Origin: Branchiostoma floridae
Lineage: Eukaryota > Chordata > Leptocardii > Amphioxiformes > Branchiostomatidae
NCBI RefSeq assembly: GCF_000003815.2
Contig: NC_049983.1
Location: 15,810,246 to 15,874,245, forward strand
Reading direction: 5' to 3'
Length of the DNA: 64,000 nucleotides
Below the pieces are notes generated by a model. That model was not told the DNA's origin and did no database searches. It worked only from the letters and a program-made list of their open reading frames with translations. Shown here piece by piece: positions 37,401 through 43,765 of this stretch (the first letter of the stretch is position 1; each line of letters begins with the position of its first letter). The position numbers and the translations under genes were made by a program.

Positions 37401-39683
37401 TTAAAACATAATTCTCATATTTACTATAATGTTTCTTAACCTTAAGATGAGACACTTAAGTTGGATTTAAGGAAATTGTTTTGGATAAGAAAGCGACAAT
37501 GGGATCTGGTACGATTGCACAGTCTTGTAACGGTTAAGGAGTGATGCAACCATGCTGAACTTATGTTCAATATACACGGAAAGACATTAAGGATAAAATT
37601 TCTGAAGGAAATGTATTTTGTCATCTGTTCTACCAACCAATAATTAAACAGGCGAAATTGAGTCTCCTTTGTAACTGATTCATTCACATGGAATCCAGAC
37701 TTTTACTTGTAGCCTGGGCAACACTGATAAGCAAGCAAACATTGTTGCTGATGTTGTTCAAATCGTACCTCTTGGCGCTAGACAACATAAACAATGGATG
37801 TTTAGCTTGTATGTTGTTGCCATTTTCACACAAAATCGGATATATCTTTATCAATTTCAACTGCATTGGAGGAGGACGAAGGGAGAGCAGTTGCATGCAA
37901 AATCTGGAAGTGACGAAATGTAGTTAAAAGCAAGTGTCACATCTCTGTTTTCATCTCCCTGTCTTTTCCGTTGTCTCTCATGTGCTGCCACGACTCTCCT
38001 GACGTGAGATGAAACTCAGTTTTACTAACCTTTCGTCACTAACAGATTTCATTGCAACTATTCGTACTTCTGCAATTTTCTCTGTTGCAAAAGGGAAATA
38101 AATTATACTGCCTTTGTTATCCTTGGTTATAGGGCCTTCACACTGAAATCGAATCAGCAGGAATCAAGCAGAACCAGCCGGAATGAAGTATTTGCAAAAT
38201 TCGTGCCACATTCGGTGCCATTCCGAGTGGGTATTCCAAATGGGCCTTAAATCCCCTTCACACGAGAAGGGATGAGCCAGAATGCCGTCAGAATGAAAAT
38301 CCATTTCTATTCCTGTGGATTCGTAGTGTATTCTATACATTCTCACTGCATTCGAGATATTCTTTCGGTCGCATTCTGGCAGGATTCGAGATGGCTTGCC
38401 GTTTCAGTTCTTCATCGAATGAGATAAGAATGTTTCGAATAATGTTGGAATGCCGCAGAATGCGGTCAGCCTGCAGTTAGAATACTTAGAATACACTTAG
38501 AATCCACTATGAATGCCATTCGATATTTTTCCACTTCGAATGCACCTCGACAGTTTTTGACATGTCAAAAACTTTCGAGCCAGCCAGAAGAACGGGGACG
38601 AATATCTGGAATGCAATAAGAATGTTTAAAATACAGTACGAATTGCCAAGAATTGCCACGAATAGAAAATAATTTTTATTCCGACGGCATTCCGGCTAAA
38701 ATGACTAGTCACTGTCCGCGACGGAGACAACAAGCTAAGAAAATCCAGCATTTACAAAAGTGCCTGTATCGTATGTGGAAGAAAACTATCTGTGCACAAT
38801 AAACAAATGTTTTTAGCTCCTCTCAAATAATGATCAAAACTATTAAGTTGTTAAAGATAAGCTACGTACAGAAATGTTATAAAGAGAAAACGTAGAACCT
38901 AAGGCCTAGCTTTAAATTGATACGCCATGATGTAAAAGAATATGATGTCGCTCGTTTCTTTTTCATATGAAGTCTAGGTTTTAGATTTATCGTATTTTTT
39001 CTCCAATTTCTAGAAAGGAAGTGCATTTACCTCTATGAAATGTCATGGAGGCTATATTTTCCCTAGCGTTTATGTGCCTGTGCTTGTGTCATCAAGATAA
39101 CTCAAGAACGGCTGAGAGGATTGGTTCCATACTTGGTGTGTTGGAGGGGTGTGATAGAAGCTGTAAATGATTAGATTTGGGGTACCCTAGGGGCTTTCCT
39201 TTGTACTGCAGCGTAACTTCCGGTTTTGCTATCTCGCGTTCTGAACAAGCTATGTTCATGATTTTTGGGTGTTAGATAGGTCTTGTTTCTAGATCATACT
39301 TTTAAACTGTACGTTAAAGTTAACCGACAACCGTACGTGTTAACTCAATTTGTGACACACATGACAAACGAAAGGTTAGTAAACAAGTCAGTAGGCATTA
39401 AGGCAATCTGTGCACATAATTATGCCTAATTGGACGTACCTCTTGAAATATGTCTACCTAATAGATTTTTGAACGTAAACGTTACCGGGGTCTGTGTGAA
39501 GCTGAGGTTGTCATCATACTCCTGGACCAGCTGCAGCGCACCGGTCTGGGACTCGGCGAAGGTGGTCATCTTGCTGCTGACCCTGGGGATCCAGTCGGTG
39601 GTGATGGGAGCGGTGGACAGGTCCCCGCGGGAGGGACTCCATAGCGCCGCAAGGTAAACTAGTAAAACCGCTTTGGCCACCAT
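8979..39683 (-). CDS. Gene M: complete alpha2delta-like, mucin/chitin-binding/SEA-like membrane protein
   Basis: The complete gene has about 45 exons joined by GT-AG introns. The exon lengths I assign sum to 7,797 bases, a multiple of three, giving about 2,598 aa. Domain order is: signal peptide; VWA N-terminal region; VWA with an intact MIDAS; double-Cache/VGCC-alpha2 region; Cys-rich segment; PSI-like domain; threonine-rich mucin; chitin-binding type-2 domain; large 10-residue mucin repeat; three chimeric PSI/SEA-like cassettes; one TM helix; a 58-residue tail. The head matches voltage-gated calcium channel alpha2delta subunits and CACHD1-type proteins. The stalk is not part of that family as I know it. 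The topology is type I, with nearly everything extracellular. A paralogue lies directly upstream (gene R) and another downstream (gene L), all on the same strand, so this is a tandem array. Function beyond calcium-dependent adhesion or channel association cannot be read from sequence. Confidence 0.85.
9476..9682 (-). CDS. Gene M transmembrane exon
   Basis: The exon encodes a juxtamembrane stretch, a hydrophobic helix (LAVGLPIALAALAALGVLLL) and a basic stop-transfer segment, FYLKKKK. It then reads to IIESFETNIYS. Its length (207 bases) and phase equal those of gene R. It predicts a single-pass type I membrane protein rather than the GPI anchor known for some alpha2delta subunits. Confidence 0.9.
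9970..10960 (+). repeat. Dispersed repeat, copy 1, with internal units
   Basis: The stretch from about 9970 to 10240 is homologous to 39030-39285. Shared stretches include CATACTTGGTGTGTTGG and AACTTCCGGTTTTGCTAT. Beyond it, units containing AACTCAAGAA and GATTTTTGGTATGTAGG recur. It lies in the intron between the TM exon and D6 of gene M. It has no open frame and is probably an old repetitive element. Confidence 0.75.
11898..12881 (-). CDS. Gene M exons C6-D6: membrane-proximal SEA-like unit
   Basis: Exons are C 12719-12881, D 12266-12382 and a D extension 11898-11960. C (FQNVDFTNLVTQHSVS ... TTKIL) matches C6 of gene R (45851-46013; both 163 bases). D (FLEFSMTRAWDSTVNLT) matches D6 (45337-45453; both 117 bases). 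D6 differs from other D exons because its last 20 or so residues (GWPVSKN ... TFDSIC) are on a separate exon in both genes. The TM exon follows directly in gene M, whereas gene R inserts a Pro-rich stretch. Confidence 0.8.
13055..13160. repeat. Pentanucleotide microsatellite (TGATA/TGATG)
   Basis: About 20 units of a TGATA/TGATG pentamer within an intron of gene M. Confidence 0.95.
13338..14238 (-). CDS. Gene M exons A5-B5: SEA-like unit
   Basis: Exons are A 14079-14238 and B 13338-13489. A carries CPCLSEPIG and QDSFRDRVLQLLRE. B carries TFSLKSSMQQRITPDVISFL, which closely matches gene R B5 (49584-49735, also 152 bases). A pentanucleotide tract lies in the following intron at about 13055-13160. 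Confidence 0.8.
14619..14711 (-). CDS. Gene M PSI-like domain, P5 type
   Basis: The exon encodes CYTHTSCQWCVFEGAPHC and GADCLLQE, which matches P5 of gene R (50978-51073) almost residue for residue, with five cysteines intact. It follows D4, as P5 does in gene R. Confidence 0.8.
15113..15220 (+). mobile_element. Retroposon-like 3' tail, copy 1
   Basis: It shares CATGACCTCAATGAA, a GC-rich stem (GGGCCGATTAGAGC) and GAGCTTTCATGAATTAA, followed by an (AAAC)n tract, with 50860-50948. A conserved end plus short tandem tail is typical of non-LTR or SINE insertions. Only the 3' end is seen. Confidence 0.5.
15311..17165 (-). CDS. Gene M exons A4-B4-C4-D4: two SEA-like units
   Basis: Exons are A 16994-17165, B 16315-16487, C 15841-16021 and D 15311-15492. 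They are nearly identical to cassette 4 of gene R: GFQVPEKVIHAVQVGR in A, MGYQNLTGLQ in B, FTLRDVLEQDIINFVS in C and ESCDFCPPVCAP in D. Three exon lengths match exactly (A 172, C 181, D 182). B is 24 bases longer than in gene R. A+B and C+D each give the strand-helix-strand, strand-helix-strand order expected of an SEA-like ferredoxin fold, which is an inference. No classic GSVVV autoproteolysis site is visible. Confidence 0.8.
17653..17748 (-). CDS. Gene M PSI-like domain, P6 type
   Basis: The exon carries CESVPSCGWCTLNEGPEC and GDNCYLVE. It is much closer to P6 of gene R (47955-48050, also 96 bases) than to any other P exon. In gene M an A4-like exon follows, whereas in gene R P6 is followed by A6. 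Confidence 0.8.
18124..19294 (-). CDS. Gene M cassette I remnant: B tail, C5-like and D5-like exons
   Basis: Exons are 19237-19294, 18804-18966 and 18124-18323. The 58-base exon encodes GTNLVCPNMPAGLDPSDFTE. It looks like only the tail of a B exon: every intact B ends in DYTE/DFTE-like residues with the same GA/GT phase-2 donor. The C exon (VKFILVF ... ATVANIWPKE) is closest to C5 of gene R (48899-49064). The D exon (GFWSICQQDCSTM at its end) is closest to D5 (48393-48574). So this cassette keeps its second SEA-like unit but has lost the first to the mucin/chitin-binding block. Confidence 0.75.
19419..19483. repeat. (TA)n microsatellite
   Basis: A TA dinucleotide run in the gene M intron just 3' of the mucin exon donor. 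Confidence 0.97.
19507..21313 (-). CDS. Gene M large mucin exon (30-base minisatellite, about 55 units)
   Basis: One 1.8-kb exon encodes about 600 residues built of 10-residue units. The first dozen or so follow NADPTTVPTT and the remaining 40-odd follow NAGPTTPPSA or close variants. The end, after the repeats, is PNHNNVPTNGVHVQASNG and a Thr/Pro-rich tail. The acceptor at 21313 (CAG/GTTTG) fits phase 0 from the chitin-binding exon. A second acceptor at 21291 has a better pyrimidine tract but would break frame unless an alternative donor is used. Only this frame reads through the unique 3' end to the donor at 19507. Predicted role: an extended, O-glycosylated spacer. Confidence 0.85.
19625..21280. 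repeat. 30-base minisatellite with higher-order structure
   Basis: About 55 tandem 30-base units, aligned to the codon frame of the mucin exon. Blocks repeat at larger spacing: six units at 19831-20010 recur unchanged at 20161-20340, an 11-unit (330-base) offset, and 20581-20700 resembles 20761-20880. This points to recent multi-unit duplication. Confidence 0.95.
21573..21748 (-). CDS. Gene M chitin-binding type-2 (peritrophin-A, CBM14) domain
   Basis: The exon encodes a complete six-cysteine domain. It starts PPVDCGSKPAGMYPDPQDC, then MFYQC, KDCAPGTLFDW, and SVCTLTSHC. Spacing and the aromatic residues in MFYQC and LFDW match CBM14 domains, which bind chitin in peritrophic and mucin-like proteins. 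It is flanked on both sides by mucin segments, as in secreted chitin-binding mucins, but here inside a membrane protein. Gene R has no equivalent among its exons in this window. The domain is in frame with its neighbours (phase 1 in, phase 0 out). Confidence 0.85.
22057..22295 (-). CDS. Gene M first mucin segment
   Basis: About 80 residues are almost entirely Thr/Ala/Pro/Val, with repeated units like ETTLAPTTDVTTT. These are expected to be densely O-glycosylated and extended. Phase continuity (2 in, 1 out) supports its inclusion. It starts the block that replaces the A exon of the first cassette. Confidence 0.8.
22494..22580 (-). CDS. Gene M PSI-like domain P1
   Basis: The exon encodes a short Cys-rich module, CEALPHCGWCEELDFPVC and one more Cys, with the CGWC core of PSI domains. 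It is closest to P1 of gene R (60983-61078). In gene R an A-type exon follows; here the next exon is mucin. Confidence 0.75.
22908..23687 (-). CDS. Gene M exons 23-25: Cys-rich segment and Pro-rich linker
   Basis: Exons are 23628-23687, 23129-23207 and 22908-23013. The first two encode a dense cysteine cluster (DCSCDEVCDTC, then CPCSCAWENEAC), comparable to the Cys-rich end of alpha2delta ectodomains. The third is a Pro/Gly-rich linker ending in DCPVMCSAQ. Gene R has the same three exons at 62155-62214 and 61932-62010, identical in length (60 and 79 bases), and at 61308-61398. This marks the boundary between the alpha2delta-like head and the family-specific stalk. Confidence 0.8.
24041..28717 (-). 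CDS. Gene M exons 9-22: double-Cache / VGCC alpha2 region
   Basis: Fourteen exons: 28624-28717, 28223-28330, 27870-28022, 27522-27676, 27105-27260, 26819-26935, 26483-26600, 26098-26185, 25886-25969, 25527-25637, 25298-25370, 25082-25134, 24653-24758 and 24041-24232. Cache hallmarks are GVTAVDISMD with HAFLVDREDGRVLLH, then WRYVGTRNGMFRIFPG followed by YDPTQQTWYKRAL. The last matches the highly conserved alpha2delta motif around the first ligand-pocket strand. Downstream, FECFLLDDSGYFIELP and the SNTNTFLLVLHNRQ strand match the membrane-proximal alpha2delta region. For the 25298 exon I chose the acceptor at 25370. The nearer AG at 25354 would shift frame into a stop, while 25370 reads HTGTQQILGVIAADI in frame. 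Confidence 0.85.
24287..24420 (-). mobile_element. Retroposon-like tail with (CATT)n
   Basis: On the minus strand the sequence reads through CAACAAATAAACCATTCATT into about 13 CATT units, inside a gene M intron. A unique end carrying a short tandem tail suggests a truncated non-LTR element. Confidence 0.45.
29026..32914 (-). CDS. Gene M exons 4-8: von Willebrand factor A domain
   Basis: Exons are 32767-32914, 31908-32034, 31452-31522, about 29442-29546 and 29026-29253. The first strand reads KKKNVVIVIDVSKSM, so the MIDAS DxSxS motif is complete. The Thr position is met by FTYY, where alpha2delta has TDY. The second Asp lies in FLTDGEPTD. The domain closes with VHIFTYGLG. A metal-binding MIDAS is what lets alpha2delta subunits bind ligands or channels, so this VWA should be active. 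The donor of the fourth exon here is ambiguous: two in-frame GT sites, nine bases apart (29442 or 29433), are both weak. Confidence 0.85.
30060..31190 (+). repeat. Degenerate tandem repeat in gene M intron 6
   Basis: Several diverged units of roughly 120-150 bases contain GCTGCAGTACCTTAGGCAGC, CGTTTTCCTGACCCC, CACCTACCAAA and CTCGAGTTAT in the same order (examples start near 30115, 30695 and 30995). No coding sequence is seen. Confidence 0.7.
31669..31735. mobile_element. Small fold-back element
   Basis: The ends AGCCTGGTACCCA and TGGGTTACCAGGGTAGCT are near-inverted copies about 35 bases apart. The terminus resembles that of the fold-back at 33018-33123, suggesting one MITE-like family. Confidence 0.45.
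33018..33123. mobile_element. Fold-back (MITE-like) element in gene M intron 3
   Basis: Two arms of about 42 bases are inverted copies: TGGGTACCATCCAATTTCTA and onward pairs with TAGAAATAGGATGGTACCCA. A loop of about 25 bases separates them. There is no coding capacity. Confidence 0.8.
33194..39683 (-). CDS. Gene M exons 1-3: signal peptide and VWA N-terminal domain
   Basis: Exons are 39486-39683, 33554-33782 and 33194-33365. The start is ATG 39683 (MVAKAVLLVYLAAL), giving a cleavable-looking signal peptide. The in-frame GTG further upstream is not a likely eukaryotic start. The segment then carries WIPRVSSKM, an amphipathic helical stretch and a paired-Cys motif (SDCCDN), as expected for the VWA N-terminal domain that precedes VWA in alpha2delta subunits. 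Exon 3 contains GVTWQYYGAKDGEYHQFP, matching the family's short motif about ten residues before its VWA core. The first intron is about 5.7 kb, the longest in the gene. Confidence 0.8.
36901..37013. repeat. (GT)n microsatellite
   Basis: An imperfect TG/GTGTCTGT tract inside the first intron of gene M. Confidence 0.95.
38120..38710. repeat. GAATGC-word-rich degenerate region
   Basis: About 600 bases are saturated with short words GAATGCC, GAATCC, CATTCC and GCATTC in both orientations, including GGCCTTCACACTGAAATCG near its start. No open frame crosses it. It is probably a decayed repetitive element. Confidence 0.45.
39030..39285 (+). repeat. Dispersed repeat, copy 2
   Basis: Direct-orientation homologue of about 9970-10240. 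Both contain AACTCAAGAACGG, CATACTTGGTGTGTTGG, TACTGCAGCG and ACTTCCGGTTTTGCTAT in the same order. The surrounding introns are not homologous. Confidence 0.8.
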
Positions 39684-42020
39684 TACAGTCCCATGTAACA
39701 CCCCACTGTTAGCACAGATGGGTTTACAAAGACAACGCTATGTCTCCTGTTTGGTACCTTATTGTCGACACTTCCCCAGAAAACAAAAACAGCAACAAAA
39801 TTCTCAAAGGATTCTGTTGGTAAGGCGAGAAAAACAACCCTACCTACTTTTCATACTAATGACTTTTGATCTGACCTGTACAATTATAGTTCGACCTGCA
39901 ATAACTTTGTGGTCAAGAAAGTTACCAGGGACTGTACAATCTGTCACCGGTAATTCTTTATAAACAAGCTCAGTCCAGGTGTTCACTTACCAAATTAATC
40001 GAACAGCCTATTGTTTTGTGAGGCTTTTGATCGTTAAACATTGATTTCGTCAATGCGGATAATGTTTAGATGTACCAAAGCATTGCAATAGACATTTTAA
40101 TTCAAAACGTAGCTCCTCCTAACGTGGCCATAATCAGAGTCACGCAATCCAATCAACAGTCAAATATCAAACCAAATCACCTGATGTTTGCAAACAACCG
40201 ATCACCAGCGGGGCCGATATGTGCGCAGCTGTTATGAAGATTGATTATGACACTTCGGGCTCTCATAACGGAAATGCATGATTTATAGTTGGATAATTAT
40301 TTACAAAGGGATTCGTGACGCGCAGGTGAAACAAACGATGCCATTTCTGGCTTTGATTTTTCTAAATTGATTAGAAAGGTAATAACTCGTTATCTTTGAT
40401 TAGAAGATATCTCCAACAATACAAACGAGCGAAGACTTTGCAGCTTATTCTTATCAAAATGTATCCTTTACTCACACCAGCTGCAGGTTTAAAAGGTACA
40501 TGCCTCAAATACTTAGGCTCTACCAGACTAACTAACAATATAGGAGTTGGGCCACTAAAATTGGTCTGTGCTTTCAACACTACCCTAACCTTTACTGGGG
40601 CTCCCTGTGATTGTTTCCCTATTTTGTAGGACCCTATCATCCGCAAAGCCTTAAGAGGGCCTGAATGAGGCTATCAAATTTCCAGCATACATAATTATGT
40701 TGATCATGTGATTCTTCCTACCACTCCATGCTATTTTTGAACGACGGGTCATTGACACGAGTCATGAGGTACGAGAAGGTGAAGGTCTGTCAGCCCCCTC
40801 CCAAATAGAGCATGTCATAAATTACCAGCCGATCAGACTAGGGGTAGGTTTGTTGGACTGCAGATCCTGAAAAAATTGGTGGACCGGATTTTGACCGACT
40901 AGATAATAATAAGATTATATCGACAGGGGTTTAAACGCTTTGGCGCTAACCATTTTTGGAAAATAACAAGAGCAAAGTAGAGGAGTTTTAACCGTCATGT
41001 CTACCAAGTTTCTAAAGTCAAGTTTACAATTTTAACCATTCAGACAGAAAGGATCGGGACAGGCTTGTACTAGTCTAGAAAGCACGCATGTTTATTTGTA
41101 CGAAGTACAGCATTGTATAGTACAGTCCAAACACGTCAAACGCCACACTACGGAGAAGAATTGCAACACACCCGACCATGCACAACAAAGAGATAAAGGT
41201 CTATCCAAAATTCAGTAAATACTAAAGACAATTGTACAGAAATGATCTGAAAACACATCAAGCCTTAATTAAACTGCTCAAGTATATCATACTTAAATAG
41301 TTGTTAACTTTTTTCTCCGTGAAGGAAACATTCCCAATGTTTGACCATCATATTTCGTTTGTTAAGAATTAACAATCAGATTTTTTTAATCATAGAAGCA
41401 AAGTTTTAAAACTCTCAATTGTAAGTTTATTGCCATGACAATATTGAACTATACAGAAACCTAAAAGTCAAAAGATACTGAATCTTCTTAAGATGTGAAT
41501 ACACATTGTTCAAATATAGTCACTGCATGTAACTAACTAGCTTACCATCTTAAATCGAAAAACGTAGCGGTTGCAAAGGTGTGCTTGAAAAACCAGTGGA
41601 GGTATATGTGACTGCAAACTAACTTGCAAAGTGTATATATAATACTGTTTAAGCACGCAAAGACACATGATGCAGTATCTATCTGAGAAAGCGTTACTTA
41701 ATTATCATACCTGGTGTAGGCAGAAAGGTCTTAAAAAGAAAACAATTCAAAACAAAGAAATTAATGAGGTTAAGGTAGAATTTTCAAGCAGGCTGTCAGG
41801 GGCAGAATCTACGCCCGGCTAAAATAAAGGGGAGCCTTTCTCGTACTATTTTACGTAACAACGGCAGTTGTACTACTATCTAGCGAATGCCCTCCGAGAT
41901 CGTAAGAGGAATTTGATTCAGATGGGTTCCTGCAAAGCTTGCGTATTTCAATGACGCAGCTACTATCACGTATCCATGGGTTTTATATTAGTCTAATTGC
42001 ACTTGATTGGACATACAAAT
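39684..42020. other. Intergenic region: gene R 3' flank and gene M promoter side
   Basis: No coding exon is supported in 2.3 kb. It should hold the gene M promoter and the gene R 3' UTR. A minus-strand TTTATAAAG (around 39957-39965) lies about 275 bases upstream of the gene M ATG and could be a TATA box. A minus-strand AATAAA (41426-41431) lies about 590 bases past the gene R stop. Both are weak calls. Confidence 0.45.
39957..39965 (-). promoter_or_regulatory. Possible TATA box of gene M
   Basis: TTTATAAAG on the minus strand lies about 275 bases upstream of the start codon. Position and motif are compatible with a core promoter, but nothing else confirms it. Confidence 0.2.
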
Positions 42021-42197
42021 CTAGTAGACATCAGGTGTTGAGAGGGAGCTCTCCATGGTAGATGAGGAGCTGGCAGTGCTCGGGTACGGAGACCATGATG
42101 ACGACAGCCGCCCGTACACGGCGTTCGGGTCCCGGAACCGGTGCAGCTCAGCGCCCTTCTTACCGAACTGGTAACTTAGCTCGTCGTCCATGGAGGC
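42021..42197 (-). CDS. Gene R last exon: conserved cytoplasmic tail
   Basis: It encodes 58 residues ending TPDVY and a TAG stop at 42021-42023. Conserved with gene M: FGKKGA, RFRDP, AVYGRLS and PSTASS, at identical exon length. Confidence 0.9.
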   Translation of the reverse strand, partial: ASMDDELSYQFGKKGAELHRFRDPNAVYGRLSSSWSPYPSTASSSSTMESSLSTPDVY

Positions 42198-43726
42198 CTG
42201 TCGTGAAAGTAAATATGTTTTGCTGCTAATGTCTGATTGCGTTTGGGAACGAGATTAGATAAAGTTACCGAAATTAAACATTTGCTCATCGATAACAAAC
42301 AGCGAGATAGTTTAGCTTGGCTTCAATTTTTACACAATCGCGTAATATCATGGTCTTGCATCTTATACATTGCGGATGATGTGCTAAAAGTTTCACTAAA
42401 ACATGTTTTTGCGTAAAAAGTATGAGAAACATATTCTTTGATTTTTCATCACGCCCTTCCTTGTCCTTCGCATTAATTAATATAAAAATGGAATTGAGTA
42501 TTTGATCTTTAAAATGATTCTCTGAATTCTAAACGTTATGCTGGATTCGTTTATTTATTTGATCCAAAAGGTGACCATAAAGTGTTTATATCAAATTTCT
42601 CTCCTCCCTTTGGCCTTGCTACAACTGAATGCAGACAGTTAAGTGAACGATGTTGTACTTGTATTACCTATCTTTAATTACTTCATAACTTGAATGTAGC
42701 ACATCATGTAAAACTATGATATAAAAGAACTCGAAGTGCAAACATCTTGCCTATATTATACTTAGTAAATCAGTTAAGTTCATTTGAATGAGATCGAGAG
42801 TACGGTCTCTCCATATCGCTGATCAAGTTGAAAGTAGTCTACTTACGCTGTAGATGTTGGTCTCAAAGGACTCCACGGCAGGTGCGACGACGTTCCTGCG
42901 GATGGGAGTCGGCGGGCGGTCCGGTTTTCTCTTCAGGAAGAACATGAGCAGCGCCCCGAGCCCTGCCAGGGCGGCCAGCGCTACCGGGATGCCCACACCC
43001 ATCCCCACCTTGTCCGTGGAGGACAGCTGGCCCGTCGCCGCCACGGGATCGTACTGAGGAAATAGGCCATCTTATAAACAAGCGTATGTCTTATCAATCA
43101 ATCACACTTCTTAATTCTATTGGTTAAACAGTGCCCCTAGCCCTGCCAGGGCGACCAGCGCCACCGGGATGCCCACACCCATCCCCACCCTTTCTGTGGA
43201 GGACAGCTGGCCCGTCACCGCCTCATCATACTGTGGCCGGTAAACCATATATAGCTAAGCCTTGATAACCAATTACAACTTTTTGTTTCTACAAGTTATA
43301 TTGGCAATTATTTTTAAAAGCATAAGAATGATTTGGTAAAGAAAAAATGGCGTACATTAAATGATCATACGCTGGTAGGAATAATAAGAACTTGTTGACA
43401 CAGTCAGTGCTTCACTTACTCGGTGGTTTATTCGGTGACAATAAGTTACCAGCCAGGGATTAGCCAGGGACTAATCATCTATACCCAAGAGTTGGTCTAT
43501 ATGAGAGTTTACCACTACTCAGAGATAACATATTAACAAAAGTTATTGGTTTGAATGCATACATATGGTGGATACTCGACCTTGAACATGTTTTCAGTTA
43601 CGTTCTTCCAAATACATCTGTCCGTTATGTTTGCCATCTAGACGGCGTACAGCTTTTAATCTATGTGTTTGCATATATGCATAGTGAAGGCAGGTATCTT
43701 AGTTGTAAATAAATTTAGGAGAAAAC

Positions 43727-43765
<39 letters not shown>

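Larger units (their letters stand above)
33783..39485 (-). other. Gene M first intron (5.7 kb)
   Basis: No exon is recognised. It contains a GT-rich microsatellite (36901-37013), a degenerate region rich in GAATGC/GCATTC words (about 38120-38710) and a second copy of the dispersed repeat (39030-39285). Confidence 0.6.
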
